Positions 12,004 through 24,738 of a DNA stretch of 64,000 nt are shown piece after piece (the first letter of the stretch is position 1; each line of letters opens with the position of its first letter). Origin of the DNA: Beaufortia kweichowensis (Eukaryota > Chordata > Actinopteri > Cypriniformes > Gastromyzontidae); the NCBI GenBank assembly GCA_019155185.1, contig CM032802.1, positions 15,442,099 through 15,506,098 on the forward strand, written 5' to 3'. A program made the position numbers and the translations under genes. Under the pieces are notes generated by a model. That model made no database searches and was not told the origin of the DNA. It worked only from the letters and a program-made list of their open reading frames with translations.

Positions 12004-13446
12004 TATGGAGACTCTGCACCTCAGCCGACTAAACGGAGCCGAACTTGTTAATGGCAATGGAAAAATGACAGAAAATATCATGAGTGCTATGGACACTAAA
12101 ATTAGTACGGTCCTGAAGCAATACATGACCAAACAGTCAACTTCAAACGATGAGTCAGCTTAACTGGCGACGTGGAAGAGAGGATCGCTACTGTTGAGAC
12201 CCTGGCTTCATCCGTGAATGTAAAAACAGCGGCTTTGGAGAAACAGGTGCGCGATTTGGAAGATCATATCGATGACCTGGAAAACCGTGGACGAGATGTA
12301 ATGTTCGAATTGTTGGACTGCCAGAAGGAACTGAGGGCTCGGACCCAGTTAAATTCTTTGAAAAGTTGATCCCTGATCATCTTCAAATTACCACCAAAGC
12401 TGGGCAAATATCAAGTTGATCGGGCGATCAGTCGCTAGCACCGTGAATCGGTCTCTGTATCAACGCCCTAGGTCTGTGATCTTGAAGTTCCACAACTTCA
12501 CGGATAAACAACGGTTATGGAGGCAGCACGACGCCAGAGGCTGCAAATCACAGAGAGTCTTATTCTTTAATGACTCTCAGCGGCATTGGTAAAGAAGCGG
12601 GAAGGCATTTGATCAGGTGAAGTACATGTGTTACGCCCCAGGGACGTAGTGGTTTCTTGTGCGTTTCTCTCTCTTCTCTCTCTCTCCCTCGGTTCCTCTA
12701 CTGCAAGTAGTAGGTAATGGCTACCACCTGTTACCAATGATTGGCTGTTCCCGCTGATTGGAGGATGAGGGGAGCAGCGGACATTTAAGCAGGTGTATTT
12801 CTCCTTGGTTTTCCAAGGTATAACCAGAAGTGTGTTAACCATTTAAACTATCTCTACAACCGTAGCTGACCTATGTCTGTGAGTTAATATTTGTCTTGTT
12901 ATGGAAATTTCAATCTAATACATATGTTAAACTGGGATGGGGTTAAGTAGAGAGGGAGTGCCATCTTTTGTTTTATAATTTGTTTATCTCTGTTTATGAT
13001 AGTTAGGAGTTAGGGTATTTTGATGTATTTCTGTTTCTTTTTCTTTCTGGTAGGTTAATTAGTTTTGTGTTTTAGGTAGATGTTCTTTGTTTGTTGTTTT
13101 GGCTAAAGCCCCTCTTGAAGCTCATTGAAACCCTACTGCAATTGTCCAATAAAATAATATATTTTCCTCTATTTACATTGTAAATGTTGATTTGTCCCCA
13201 TTCAGTATTTCTCTTCGAGGTTGTTAACTGATCTTCAGTGCTGACACACACACACATCACCATTTTTTTATTCACTGTTACTACCTGTCTACCCTAGACT
13301 TGATATAGGAACGTAACAGAATTGCTGAAGGAGAAAAGGTCGATTATGCTCTTCTGTACCCGCAATATTAAGGGTGATGGTCGACTGAAAACCCTAGAAA
13401 TTGAACAGCCCTCGAGAAGCATCTGCTTTGTGGATACTTTGGAGTA
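12004..13446 (+). pseudogene. LINE ORF1 (L1-type RNA-binding protein), interrupted
   Basis: An ATG at 12004-12006 opens METLHLSRLNGAELVNGNGK. After a frameshift, a coiled-coil-like piece reads ETLASSVNVKTAALEKQ and DLEDHIDDLENRGRD (about 12195-12305), the usual junction between L1 ORF1 coiled coil and RRM. Then come FEKLIPDHLQITTKAGQ-like and RSLYQRPRSVILKFHNFTDK (about 12445-12510), typical of the RRM. The frame reaches FDQVKYM at about 12625 and is cut there by the inserted 690-bp LTR-like segment. It resumes after 13318 with LLKEKK, YALLYP, RVMVDG and FVDTLE before a stop at 13446. L1 ORF1 binds LINE RNA and acts as a chaperone; this copy could not. Confidence 0.8.
12629..13318 (+). mobile_element. 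Probable solo LTR inserted in LINE ORF1
   Basis: A 690-bp segment starts TGTTACG and ends CGTAACA, a perfect 7-bp inverted terminal repeat beginning TG and ending CA as LTRs do. It has an AATAAA polyadenylation signal near 13148, no coding content, and a promoter-like half. LINE ORF1 coding resumes on both sides. The flanking bases ACATG and GAATT do not form a target-site duplication, so either flanks have changed or there was rearrangement. Orientation is inferred from the AATAAA position. Confidence 0.65.
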
Positions 13447-13888
13447 AATTTGTGCAGGTTTGTCATCTACAAGTGAGACATTATAGTGACTTACTACTCT
13501 TTATAACAGAGTATATATTTTTATTTAACAGCCCCATAGTATAATGTTTTTCTTATTTGCAAGCCTTGATAGCTCGAATGGGTTAGGATTTAAATCTGTC
13601 TAAGGACAGGAGCTTTGAAGTGGGATAGCCTCATCTTTTTTATTCTTTTTGTTTGTTATGCAATTCATTTGAGGCTGTAGATGACCAGTTTAGGGATAAG
13701 AAGGAATTCCCTTGTAAGTTAAATAACAGGGATTACACCCAAGTTCGTTTGATAATGTTTGCTTGTTCATGTTTTTTTTATATATATCTTGGTCAGCTCT
13801 AATAACCTGTTTAAGGAGTGTAGTATTGGTACAGAAGTTGGTGAAGTACAAAGCTCAAATATACCTGCATGTTATAAATTAATATTAT

Positions 13889-16800
13889 GATAAACAACAG
13901 TCTGAAAATTTGCACATGGAATGTCTTAGGGATTCCATAGCCCTATAAAACAGAAAAAATAATTTGCTATCTTAGAAAAAGAAAAGATTGACATTGCACT
14001 TCTCCAAGAAACCCATTCCTAGACAATATAGGAACATATGAAGCTAGCAAGGTGGCTTCGACAGGTGTTTTTTTTGTCATTCTTTATCAAAGTGAGAATG
14101 TAGCAATATTAATAAGTAAGAATGTACCCTTTAAATTAGAAATATCGGTGAATGATAAATATGGGCTTATATGTTATGATTAAAGGTTCTGTTCAGGGAC
14201 TCGAATTTCTTTGATGAATGTGTACTGCCCTCCAGCACACCCATCAGATTTCCTCACTAAAACATTTTTAGAATTCTCAGCTATGAATAGTGAAAATTTT
14301 ATAGTAGCAGGATTTCAATTGTATTTTTAAACCCTATTAGATTTCCCAAAAATATCCCCATCTCTCCACAAGCAAAATCTTTAAATGCAATTTGAAGGGA
14401 CTTGGGTTTTGTAGATGTCTGGAGATTTTTCCATCCCCTGAGCAAGGAGTTTACCTATTTTTTCAGCATCCCATGGATGTCACACAAGAATAGACTATTT
14501 ATTTATACCAAGAACCTTACTGACATCATATCCGATAGTTGTATTGGGAAAATAGTTATATCAGACCATGCTTGTGTAACAATAACTGTTAATTTGAAAG
14601 GAGATTTTGGACAGAGCAGAAATTGGAGATTTAACTCTATCATTTTGAAGGACAACAATTTCACATCTTACTTTTAGAAATGAGATTAGATCTTTTTGAT
14701 ATAAACCGAAAATCTACAGATGACCCATCTCTTTTATGGGAGACAAGTAAGGCCTATGCTAGAGGTTTAATTATTTCATTTTCAGTTAATATGAAACGGA
14801 AAACAAGAGAAGCTGGAACTACTAGAAAAGATTTATCGAAGATGGAAGTGTATTTTAAATCTCCTTCTCTCAGATTACTGAATGAGATTACAGCTCCTCA
14901 GATCCACCCTGGATTCTCTTCTGACACAAAATGCTGAGAAAAAAGTTAAATATGTTACAAAAAAAGTATTATGAACATGGAGACAAACCAGGAAAGTATT
15001 TGGCATATCTTACCAAGAAGAGATCTGTCTCTCAATACATTACATCTATCACTGGCTCTAATGGTAATCAGTATTACGATAATAAAAGAATTAATATTTG
15101 TTTTAAAGATTTTTACACTGATCTTTATACCTCAGAATTAGCTAATACTTCATCAAGGGCAATGGATGATTTTTTTCTCTAGTATTAGACTGCCAACTAT
15201 TACAGAAGAGCAAAGATTTATTCTTAATGCTCCTATTACTTGAGAGGAGGTGTTGAATGCAATAAAAATGCTACAAAATGGGAAAGCCCCAGGACCTGAT
15301 GGTCTTAATAGTGAGTTCTATAAAGAGTTTAATGATGTGTTGTTAGACCCAATGTTTGAGATGTTTAAAGACTCACTGTCAGGTAAAGGCCTGCCTCAAA
15401 CATTGCAAGATGCAAACATATCAGTTATTCTTAAAAAGGGGAAACCTCCAGAATCTTGCTCATCTTATAGACCTATAGTCTTACTGAATGTTGATCGTAA
15501 AGTACTGGCCAAAATTTTGGCTGTTCGTCTAGAAGGTACTGTATACTACCACTAATTATTAAAGCAGATCAAACTGGTTTCATAAAAGGACGAAATTCAT
15601 GTGATAATGTTAGGCGTCTTGTAAACATAATTTTTTAAAGTGTTTAAACAAAGAGGGGTAGATGGCTTGGTTCTTTCATTAGACGCCGAAAAGGCCTTTG
15701 ACCGCATAGAATGGCCTTATTTATTTTCAGTATTGATAAGGTTTGGACTAGGGGACAATTTTGTAAAATGGATCAAAATATTGTATGATCATCCACGGGC
15801 TGCGGTCATTACCAACGGGCTTAGATCGGACAGTTTTATTACATATAGGGGGACTAGGCAGGGATGCCCCCATCACCCCTCATCTTTGCGATGGCACTAG
15901 AGCCACTGGCAGAGGCTATTAGATCATCTACATCCATTCAAGGTTTGGCTATAGGTACTACACAGCATAAAATAAGCCTTTATGCGGATGACGTTTTGTT
16001 ATTCATATCTTCACCTGAGTCTTCAATACCTCCTCTCATTAATATTATTACTCTATTTAGTTTATTTTCTGGATACAAAATTAACCTAACTAAGTCTGAA
16101 GCCATGCCTCTTGGTAGCCTAATTGATATGCCAAGTACTATATCTCCATTTCCCTTTAAGTGGTCCCCTGCAGGATTTAGGTACCTGGGATTCTTTGTGA
16201 CTCCTGACTTTAATCAGATGCATAAAATGAATTTCACTTGTTTGAGAAAATAAAACAGGATCTTGATCATTGAACTCCCTTCCAGTTTCATGGCTGGGTA
16301 GGATATCATTAATTAAGATGAATGTTCTACCTAGGTTGCTTTTACCCTATTCAGATGATACCAGTTGTGTTCTCTAAAAGGGTCCTAAAAGATCTGAATG
16401 GATGGTTAAGCTCTTTCATATGGAGCAAAAGACGCCCAAGGCTTAAGATGTCAGTTTTACAATTGCCAGGATCTAAAGGGGTTTCGATCTACCCAATATT
16501 AGAACATATCAGTTAGGGGCACATTTGAGAAATATTTCTAATTGATAACAAAAGATGTCTCCTCAGTATGGTTAGATATAGAAACAAGTTTATGCAAATA
16601 TTCATTACCAGACCTATTGTTTTTTAAAAGTTTTAAAATCATTAAAGAAAGTTGTGTTAATCCTGTTACTCTCAATACACACTTAGAGCATGTATGGCTA
16701 GTTAGACGCCTGGAGGGTAGGTCTAAATTTACCTCTGTATTTTCTCCATTTTACATAATCCAGATTTTCAACCAGGAATGATGGATGCTGGCTTTAAACT

Positions 16801-17776
16801 CTGTGTGAAAAGGGCATTGTTAAGCTACAAGATTTGTTAATTGATAATAAATTAATGTCATTTCAACAAATAATGGATAAATATGAGTTATCAAAATCAG
16901 AATTTTTCAGATTTTTACAAATTAGCCATTTCATCCAAAAGAGTACAACTTTAAAAGACAACTTTGAAATATCCCCAATTGAAAGACTGCTTTTTCAAAC
17001 AACTGGGAGAACATCGATTAGCCTTTCTATAACACTTTATGCTTTATGAATGGCACTGACTCACAGAATATTAGGAAGAAGTGGAAAAGGAACTATCAAT
17101 CTGCATTGATGAGGATATTTGGGAGGAAGTCTGGGAGTGTGCTAAAACAAAATCAGTCTGTAAATCACAAGCAAGAGCTAATTCAGCTGAAGATACTGCA
17201 CAGACTACATATATCTCCTAATTGCAGACATACTTTTAACAGTTCCTTTTCCCCATTTTATCTTAAATGTAAGACCGAAATTGGTACTCTGACTCACTGT
17301 TTATGGTCATGCCGTCTGATACAGAATTATTGGTGTAACGTGACGTGGAAATGCAAAAGATTTTGAATTTGGATCTAGATTTAAATCCTGTGTCATTGTT
17401 ACTAGGATTGCCGGATAGTAAGGTAACTTCTGTGGCTAACAGAAGGCTCTTTAATGTCATGACGTTTTCGGCACGGAAAAACATTCTTTTGCAGTGGATT
17501 TCTGATAAAGCTCCCTCTGTGAAAGGCTGGCAAAAAGTGTTAATGGAGCAATTACCACTGGAATACCTTACTTGTATAATTCATTCAAAGACGGACCTTT
17601 TCTACAAAGTATGGGAACCATTTTTAAATTATTTGGACCCTGGGATTGCTAATATTATGCTGTCTGATTTCAAGGATGAAAACTTCTGTACGATGATAAC
17701 TTCTACCAATATGCGGCAACTTGGACATTTGAGCTGTTTTTTTTTTGTTGCTTGTATTAGTTCTTTTGTTTCTTAA
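13889..17776 (+). pseudogene. LINE ORF2: APE endonuclease and reverse transcriptase, degenerate
   Basis: Endonuclease pieces: CTWNVLGIP (about 13915), IDIALLQETH (about 13988, with the catalytic glutamate), and DVWRFFHPLSKEFTYF then ISDHACV (about 14415-14575). Reverse transcriptase pieces: MLQNGKAPGPDGLNSEFYKE (about 15270), SYRPIVLLNVDRKVLAKI (about 15460), QTGFIKGR (about 15570), [14 protein letters not shown] (about 15675), RGTRQGCP (about 15850) and the active site LYADDVLLFIS (about 15980). It continues with FRYLGFFVTPDF (about 16175) and a C-terminal Cys/His-rich HCLWSCRLIQNYW (about 17300). Frameshifts separate most blocks, for example after RQGCP and before KRGVDG. Order and spacing match L1-type ORF2, about 1,250 residues. 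Function in an active copy: target-primed reverse transcription. Confidence 0.85.
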
Positions 17777-18424
17777 GATACAAAATAATGGATGTTGTTG
17801 ATGTCTTTGTTAATTGTGACTTGCAGTTTGTGGAAAATTCAATTATTCAAATGACTTCTTCTCTGACTCCTGGCCTTTTATTTAATCATAACTGATCAAT
17901 GGGTCTTAACTGTATTTCTCTTACAGTATATAAAGGAGAAGCAATATTTCAAGCATTGTAAGTAATTGAATTAATTGTTACATTTAATAGAATAATCAGA
18001 AATATATTCTACTAAAGTTCTTAATAGAAACTCATGAAACTCAACACAAAGATTTTGGCCAAATCGCCCATCTCATTCATTCCCATTGACTGTGAATCCA
18101 CCTCCACCTCTCGCTGTTACTTTGCCAAACCATTAAGATGTCACTGTTGTGTCCTCAGAGCATCACCCGTGTCCACACCAGCTCCTCTGTGCCCCATTGC
18201 TGTGTCTGAAGTAAAACAAGCCAGCAATGGTCATTACCATACATGTATGGTCATTACCATACAAACACAGAAATGTAGAAATAAATAAATGTGTAAATAA
18301 TTAAATGTAAAAATAGATAAGAAAATACATACATTTAAAAATAAATACAATAAAGTATAAATAAAGAAATAATAGTATAAATACTCTACTTTGTTTGACA
18401 GAGCACTAATATTTTTAACTAATC

Positions 18425-18618
18425 TAAGTTCAAGTTTATTTGTATAGCGCTTTAACAATGTAGCACTGTTTCAAAGCAGCTTTACAGCAAAATAAACAGA
18501 ACGACACAAGCAGGGAAATATAAAAGCTAGCTTAATAACTAATATCTAATATCAGCAGTCTACTAGTGGAGCACTCCAACACTGAGCTGGTGGCAAGGAA
18601 CCCAAACTCCATTAATGA

Positions 18619-18678
<60 letters not shown>

Positions 18679-19740
18679 GTAAATGTAAATGTAAATATAT
18701 ATATATATATATATATGGAGAAAAAAACCTTGGGAGAACCCAGGCTCACTTGGAGGGTCATTTCTCTTCTGACGTGTCACAGCTGCAGTCAGTAGTTTGA
18801 AAAAAAATATTTAATTTTAAAGCTTGATGTACTAAATTTACTACAACGAAGTCGCGGTAGATCTGAATTTTGAGTTGGTCTGGATTAGTTGTGATTTAAT
18901 TTTTTTTGTAATTGTGTTGGTGTTAAAACCGGCTTACAGCTAATGAGGCCGATATCAAGCAATGAATTTAATTAGGGTTGATTTCATTTTGACTGAATTT
19001 AGATTGGGTCTGATTTGTGTTAGTTGTGATTAATTTATGTTTATGTTAAACTTAATTAATAAGGCCAAAATTATACAGTAAAGGATTGTTTCGCCAGGGA
19101 TGACTGAGTTGACTGAGTGCAGCTTTAACATCAAACTGCTGACATAGACAGAAAAGAAGTAGTTCATTAGTTTAAGTAAAATAGTTAAAGAGATTAGCAT
19201 AAATACTGTTTAGCATTATCATTAATGTAGTAACTAGCATTAGCATTAGTTATAATGAGTGCAGGTTCTCCTGTGGGGTCGCCTTCCTTCTGTCAGATCC
19301 AACGCCAGGTCAGGGTATGGACTGATGCAACCTCGAATAATAAGAGACAGACAAACTGAGAGCAAAATACTGTTTCACACCCTTAGATGCAACAAGTAAA
19401 TCAGATTGTTATGGAAGTGTTCCCGGTTCCGTTGGCCCTAGTTAATTAATTCCTAGGCTTGGTAGAAAACCCATCAATAGTTAGATAATATTCTTGTTGG
19501 TTATGTGTGGCAGTTTCAGGTCTAATGATCAGCTCCTCTGTTTTGTCAGAGTTCTACAACAGAAAGTTGCTACTCATCCAGCTTTTTATGTCAACTATAC
19601 ATTGCATCATTTTGGTAATTTGTTGTGTTTCGTGAGACCTCGAGGAGATATAGAGTTGAGTATCATCACCATAGCAGTGAATATTATAGCTTATAGAGAT
19701 ATAGATTATAGCTCCTAAGGGTAACATGTAAAGGGCTTAA
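18425..19740 (-). mobile_element. LINE fragment: RT active site, then internal deletion, then 3' UTR
   Basis: On the minus strand, 19680-19640 reads CYGDDTQLYISSR, the catalytic YxDD block of a CR1/L2-type reverse transcriptase (here Y-G-D-D). It is followed by WMSSNFLL and SDKTEELIIRPETA. At about 19470 the sequence jumps to the same 3' UTR found at 6600-6990 (shared GGCCCTAGTTAATTAATTCC block, seen here in reverse), so most of the ORF2 C-terminus was deleted. The 3' end at 18425 has AGTTTATTTGTATAGCGC. A TA-rich microsatellite has expanded within the UTR. Confidence 0.65.
18626..18716. repeat. (TA)n microsatellite
   Basis: Two TA runs of about 50 and 25 bp separated by a short AAATGTAAATGT stretch, lying in the LINE 3' UTR. 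Apparent long Ile-Tyr frames on both strands here are artefacts of the repeat. Confidence 0.95.
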
Positions 19741-20499
19741 GATTAGAGATTCTAGAACTGATGAAGAAGGCTACAAAAGATGTAAAATAAAACATTCTTA
19801 TTTGTATGTGATATATTTATATATATTCTAATATATTTGTGTATGTGCCTGTGGAATGTATCTGTAAGTGAGAACAGACATCTATTTGTTCACTGATTAT
19901 ACCTTTCTCTTCTGTTTTCCCCGGTCTCTACAGCTACAGCTTCTTCCTGCCTACAGCTTTTTGACATTTGCTATAAAAAACAATTCTCAAATTAAGCAAT
20001 ATATGCCTTTTACTTAAAATAATGTCCCACTTTAGCTGAATGCTACTGTTCCATTTTATTTAACATGTTAAGGTACATTGGGACTGTATGAAAACTTGAT
20101 ATTTTTTAAATAGAAACTTTGCGATAGCATATCATAGGATAAATCTGAATCATCACATAAACAGATGTAATAAAAAAAAATATATTGTAGATTAATATAC
20201 TGTTTGTATTAGAGTTTGGACCTAGACATTTTTTAAGAGACTTAAACTATATGTACAAGCACTTACCACCAGCTTTCTCATACTTTCCAGCACTTTAAAA
20301 AAAAATTCGTCATCAGCTAAAAATCTGGGCATACTCTATCATTTGAAAGCCATGTTGCAACACTTGTAAAACTGTGTTTTTCCATCTTGTCATGTTGTCA
20401 TTATCAAATGCAGAAAAGTTCATTCGTGCATTCATGACGTTGTTCAAAATGCAGCAGTACTTACAAAAACAAAAAGGTATGAACATACCTACTGAGCAA

Positions 20500-20740
20500 A
20501 GACACATCCAAAAGACATCAATTTAAAGTCTTTGTTGAATGTTCAAAAGACGTCAACTGTGCAGCCAGAATAAAAGTTTTTGTGACGTCTTTTTCAGACG
20601 TCTTTCATATGTTCATTATTGCCCTCCAGGTGACATCCTTAGAGGGTTTTAAATTATAGTTTTTACGACGTCATTTCAACATCACCAATGAACAGTTTTT
20701 ATGACATGTTTCTTGGACTAGTTTCAGACGTCCATGTTGC
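20500..20740. repeat. Unclassified interspersed repeat rich in GACGTC motifs
   Basis: Several AGACGTC/GACGTCA motifs occur in both orientations over about 240 bp (for example near 20560, 20590, 20600, 20668, 20727). The same AGACGT motif marks the minisatellite at 38665-38912. I could not define ends or a family. Confidence 0.35.
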
Positions 20741-21454
20741 ACTTCATTTAAATCAACTAAAATGATTTGAACTTCATTCAAATCATCTATGTTAATTGTT
20801 AATGAGGCCAGAGTTCAATTCTGTATTCTTTATTGAACTCCATGTTTTGGTCATCAAACTTCATCAGGTAGGCTATTGTTATAAGGTTGGATGACCACAT
20901 GATATTTAATAAAACTCATTAAAACTCAGTGTGCAAAACTACTGCTTTAAAATTTTAAATAATAAATGAGTACTCTATCCCTTCGACACACCTGTCCAAG
21001 GACATAGAGTTGTGCACAACATTTTAGTAGCCTTGTTTACAACTGGAAATTTGTGACATCTGATCTATTAAAAGGGCAAAAATAAAAAAAATAGTTTATA
21101 ATGACAAGAGAATATTTGTTTTCCATATTTAATAAGGGTTTCAAGCAAAATATTAACAGGCTGATGAATAAAACACAATTCTAATAACATTAACTGCCAA
21201 GTGAACAAACTGGCTATGATAAGACTAGAAACAACCACAAATGCATTACAGTACTCATGCAGAGTTAGTTATCCCCCGTGATGCCCTCCACCTCCCTTCC
21301 TCCCTGGTGCATGTTTAAGATGTTCTGCTGCATGATGCTTGATTGTAGCCTCTGTAGCTTCTTTATCCCATTTCATGACTGCAGCTGCAAGAGTTGAACA
21401 AAAACAAAAATATAATTATAATTATAAGTACAAAAAATACCAGTGTATTTACTA

Positions 21455-21850
21455 GGGATGGGCATTTCAAGCAAAAATAATATTCGAAGTTCGCTGGGAA
21501 ATATTCGAATATTGAACATTCACAGGAATTTAAAAACCTTAAGTTTTATCATTTATTTCATACAGAAATATTAACTTAAGCCATAATGATTTCAGGCTAG
21601 ACACACAGTAAATAATTAAAACATTGTGAATAGCCTAAATGACAGCAACGTATGTGCATATCATTTAATACTCTTTATAGCCATAACCTACTTCATATTT
21701 CATATTTTTATTCAAACAAATTAGGAACATGTTCTGGGATGAAAATGGAGCACAATTTGAGTCTGGCCCCAGAACACCCCTCTCTGGGATGGCACAGTCA
21801 CAGAAGTAGAAATTATATTCTATAATTAAATCAACTAATCGAATATTTGA
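21455..21850. repeat. hAT-like MITE remnant
   Basis: Begins CTAGGGATGGGCATTTC and contains ATATTCGAATATT; a related inverted piece CGAATATTTGAAAATTGCTAG ends near 21870. The TAGGGATG start resembles the hAT terminal repeat seen at 47247. Intron of the DUF4806-like gene. Ends are uncertain. Confidence 0.4.
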
Positions 21851-22004
21851 AAATTGCTAGTATTTACATTGCAGTATGCATGTTCACATACAGTATTTTA
21901 CAGTATTTGTATGTGAAAATATCCAAGTTTGCAGTTCCTTTATTATTCCTCATGTACAGCATACATATTAGGACCTCTTCAGACCTCAGCTTCAGTACTC
22001 AGAC

Positions 22005-22092
22005 ATCAGGGTAAACGCGACGCACTCCTCAGATGAAAAGGCATCTGGTTGCAAGTCCAACTCTCTAACCTCTAGGCTACAACTGCCCCCTG
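22005..22092 (+). repeat. Fragment of the fish repeat ending in CTAGGCTACAACTGCCC
   Basis: The last part (AAGTCCAACTCTCTAACC then CTAGGCTACAACTGCCC) matches the 3' ends of copies at 45597 and 49804. Confidence 0.7.
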
Positions 22093-22104
22093 CGTGTTAC
22101 ATAT

Positions 22105-22577
22105 TGTCACGGTTTCACCCTGCACCTCCCCATGAACTTAATTTCCCATAATGCTTTGCACCTCTCCACACCTGTTATTCATTACCTGCATCCATCTTGA
22201 TTTCACCTGCACCTGATCACGATCACCCGGACTCTATAAATGCCATGTGTTTGTTTCTGTTCTTGGTCTGGTATTGTTGTTTCATGCCTGTTGTTTCTTG
22301 TTGTTCCTGCCTTAATGTTATATGTCGTATGTTATGCCTAGTTGGATTATTACCTGTTTCCAGTTTTGGATATATTACCTGTTCCTGTTTGGATATAATA
22401 CCGTTCCTGTTTTGATATATTACCCATTCATGTTTGGATAAAATTACCTGTTCCCGCTTTGGATGTTTATACCTTTGTTACCTGTTGGTAGATTATTGCT
22501 GTCCGTGGACAGCGTCTTTTGAGTTCACTGAAGTAAACCTGTGTTAACGTGGTTGACTCTTTTCCTGATCAGTAACA
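22105..22577 (+). mobile_element. Probable solo LTR (gypsy-like)
   Basis: A 473-bp segment starts TGTCACGG and ends CAGTAACA, similar to the LTR limits of the gypsy copies in this window (TGTCAC start, TAACA end). It has a TATA-like CTCTATAAATGCC near 22230 and an internal run of degenerate 23-25 bp repeats (TTACCTGTTCC units, about 22345-22475). No coding region. Clear target duplication not seen. Confidence 0.55.
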
Positions 22578-22584
22578 ACGCGAC

Positions 22585-22618
22585 GATGCACGCACGCACG
22601 CATGCACGCACACACACA
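22585..22618. repeat. (ACGC)n/(AC)n microsatellite
   Basis: Runs of GCACGCACGC grading into ACACACACA just after the solo LTR. Confidence 0.85.
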
Positions 22619-24738
22619 ATAATGCATTATATAGTTTGACCCATTGATTGCCATATTCTTATTCCACAAGCATTGAAACTATAAACTTCTATAAAATTCT
22701 ATCAATTGACCAAACTGTTTTTCTTATGCTGAATATGAATGTGTTGGTGTTAAACTTAAAGGACATTGGGAAAATCCTGTACCTTTAATTGCCAGTTCGT
22801 CACAGAGGCAATTTCTGCCTTTTCCCCTTCATATTGAATTTTGGTAAAGAGCCTGAGAAACAATGTTGATTAACAATCGATTAATCTGGAATTGATTAAC
22901 AAACCTCTGGGATAGCTCCAATGACATACTGTCCCTGAACCTGTTGAACCCCTCCTCTTAATCTTCCACATCAGGCTGCTATGCTGCCGCCTCATTATTG
23001 CATTTCAGATAATTAAATATAAATTTCAGAATTTAGAATTATCATCAATTTGTCCTTTTTATGAAATATAAAATGGCAGTCAATGCAGATCTCTGAAACT
23101 CTTCCGTTTTTTTTGTAGCTTACATGTTTCTAATTTAAAGGGGTCATAATGATGCAATTTCATGTTTTCCTTTCTCTTTAGTATGTTATGTAGCTGTTTG
23201 TGCATGTATAAGATCTGCAGAGTTACAAAGCTCAAAGTCTCAAACCCAAAGAGATATTCTTTGTAAATGCAGAGAGGATCAACAATAATCTCCTGTCGGC
23301 GGGCAAATGTATGTAGAATTTAGTATTTTGTATGTAGAAATACTGTTGAAAATACTAGTCAAGAATTTTGTGGACACAATCCCTTACATCTTTTCCTCCA
23401 ATTCTTGCAAGTTGCAACACCTTCAAAGAGAGGAGGTAATAATCCTCTCACATTACAAAAACAATATCCTATTACAAATTTAACTGATATACCACATAAT
23501 TATTTTGATAAATAAAACAGCATAAAATTACATCACTTCCAGATTGTATTTTACAAATCATACCAGGGACTCAAAGGCTTGCTGGTCCTTGAGGCGTTCC
23601 TCCTCTCTCTCAAACTCCTCCATCATCTCCAGCTGCTCTATATGGGCGGATGAAAGGGGAGGCTCACTTCTTACCAGCCTTCTGACCTCTATGTGGATAT
23701 CCACCAATTTAGATAAGACTTTCTTCTGGAACTCTGAACACAAAAAAGCACTTATGTGAAATGTCAGTGTAAACTGCTGGCAGAGTCAATAGGGAAATTA
23801 TGCTATCATTTATATGCTATAATTGTTTTCCTTAAACAGAGTTTAAGTACAAAGTTAAACATGATAATGCTATGTGTGTCCTGTTCACTTCATTTTTGTT
23901 GTTTTTGATACCAGCTCCAACACTTAAGTACTTACTTGCCATATCCATAGGAAATCTTAAGTCTGTTTCCTTGTGAGGCCCAGTACGACGGATTTATGTG
24001 CAGAGGACCTGTTACTCTGCTCTGAGAAAGACCTCCCAGAGAATCTTGAGATTGGTGCTTGAACAACTTCATCTGAAGACAAAATTTGTCAAATATCATT
24101 ATCAGTTTCGTAGTAGAGGATATAGTTCTTGTAGCAAGTTTTCTGCCCATATGATTTATTACTTTTGGATAACACGAGCAACCCCAGTGCGCAGTTCCTA
24201 CCTCTGTTGTAAATTTAGGAGTCAATCAAGCTCAATCAATGCAAAGAGATCTATTTTAAACATACTTTTAAACATGACACTTGATAGACAATAATAACAT
24301 GAGGCTCAGAATGTCAAACACATAAATATGCACTACTTCATTACATGGCCAGTACTTCAGTACATTTACACTCTTGCCACTGTGAATTACATCAGGGTTT
24401 ATATGTTCTGGGACAAATCGCTGTGCCTGGACTGCTTGCCATGTCCCATCTGGTGGCTGTCACTGGACCGATTGCTGTGCCTGGACTGCTTCCTGTGTTG
24501 ATCCCGCTTTGCTGTGCTGCATCCTGTCGCTATGACTGAACCATGGCTGTGACAGGACCCGCCACTTTGTCTGTATTGGTCACTGTGCTGGGATCCATCA
24601 CTGTGGCTTGACTGATGACTGGACCCCTTGACTGGGCGGCTCGATTTACATTTGAATGTCCAGGGCCTGAAAAAAACAATTAATTTACAGTTAAATGCAG
24701 CTTAATAGAAATACAGAAGACACACAGATAAAATATGT

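Larger units (their letters stand above)
11780..17780 (+). mobile_element. L1-clade LINE, nearly full length, many stops
   Basis: A 5' leader (GAAAGATGGCTTAGTAGAGC near 11785) precedes ORF1 (about 12004-13446) and ORF2 (about 13889-17776), followed by an AT-rich 3' region. ORF1 has a coiled-coil then RRM-like blocks, and ORF2 has APE endonuclease, reverse transcriptase and a C-terminal cysteine/histidine motif, the order of L1-type non-LTR elements. Both ORFs are broken by stops and frameshifts. ORF1 is further split by an LTR-like insertion. The copy is therefore inactive but preserves the whole architecture. Confidence 0.85.
21269..24666 (-). pseudogene. DUF4806-like multi-exon gene, degraded
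   Basis: Five exon-like blocks lie in order on the minus strand. (A) 24666-24370, after a T-rich AG acceptor: an open frame rich in Ser/His/Arg/Gln (SSHQSSHSDGSQHSDQ, RKQSRHS, GKQSRHSD) that meets a TAA near its end. (B) 24072-23936: acceptor CTTCAG, donor GTAAGT. (C) 23733-23564: acceptor and donor present; reads EFQKKVLSKLVDIHIEVRRL then EQLEMMEEFEREEERLKDQQ, a coiled coil. (D) about 23010-22783: reads FNRFRDSMSLELSQRFVNQF, then FNMKGKRQKLPL in a shifted frame, with a GT donor. (E) 21384-21269: acceptor TGCAG, reads AVMKWDKEATEATIKHHAAE then LKHAPGRKGGGG and a TAA stop. The coiled coil followed by a LFT/KGK/LKHAP-type C-terminus resembles fish DUF4806 proteins, a family of unknown function with many copies. 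Frameshifts in B and D suggest a pseudogene. The 5' end would lie where the fold-back element and LINE now sit. Confidence 0.5.

Noticed and set aside
18532..18800. Open frames on both strands with long Ile-Tyr runs
   Set aside because: They are translations of the TA microsatellite.
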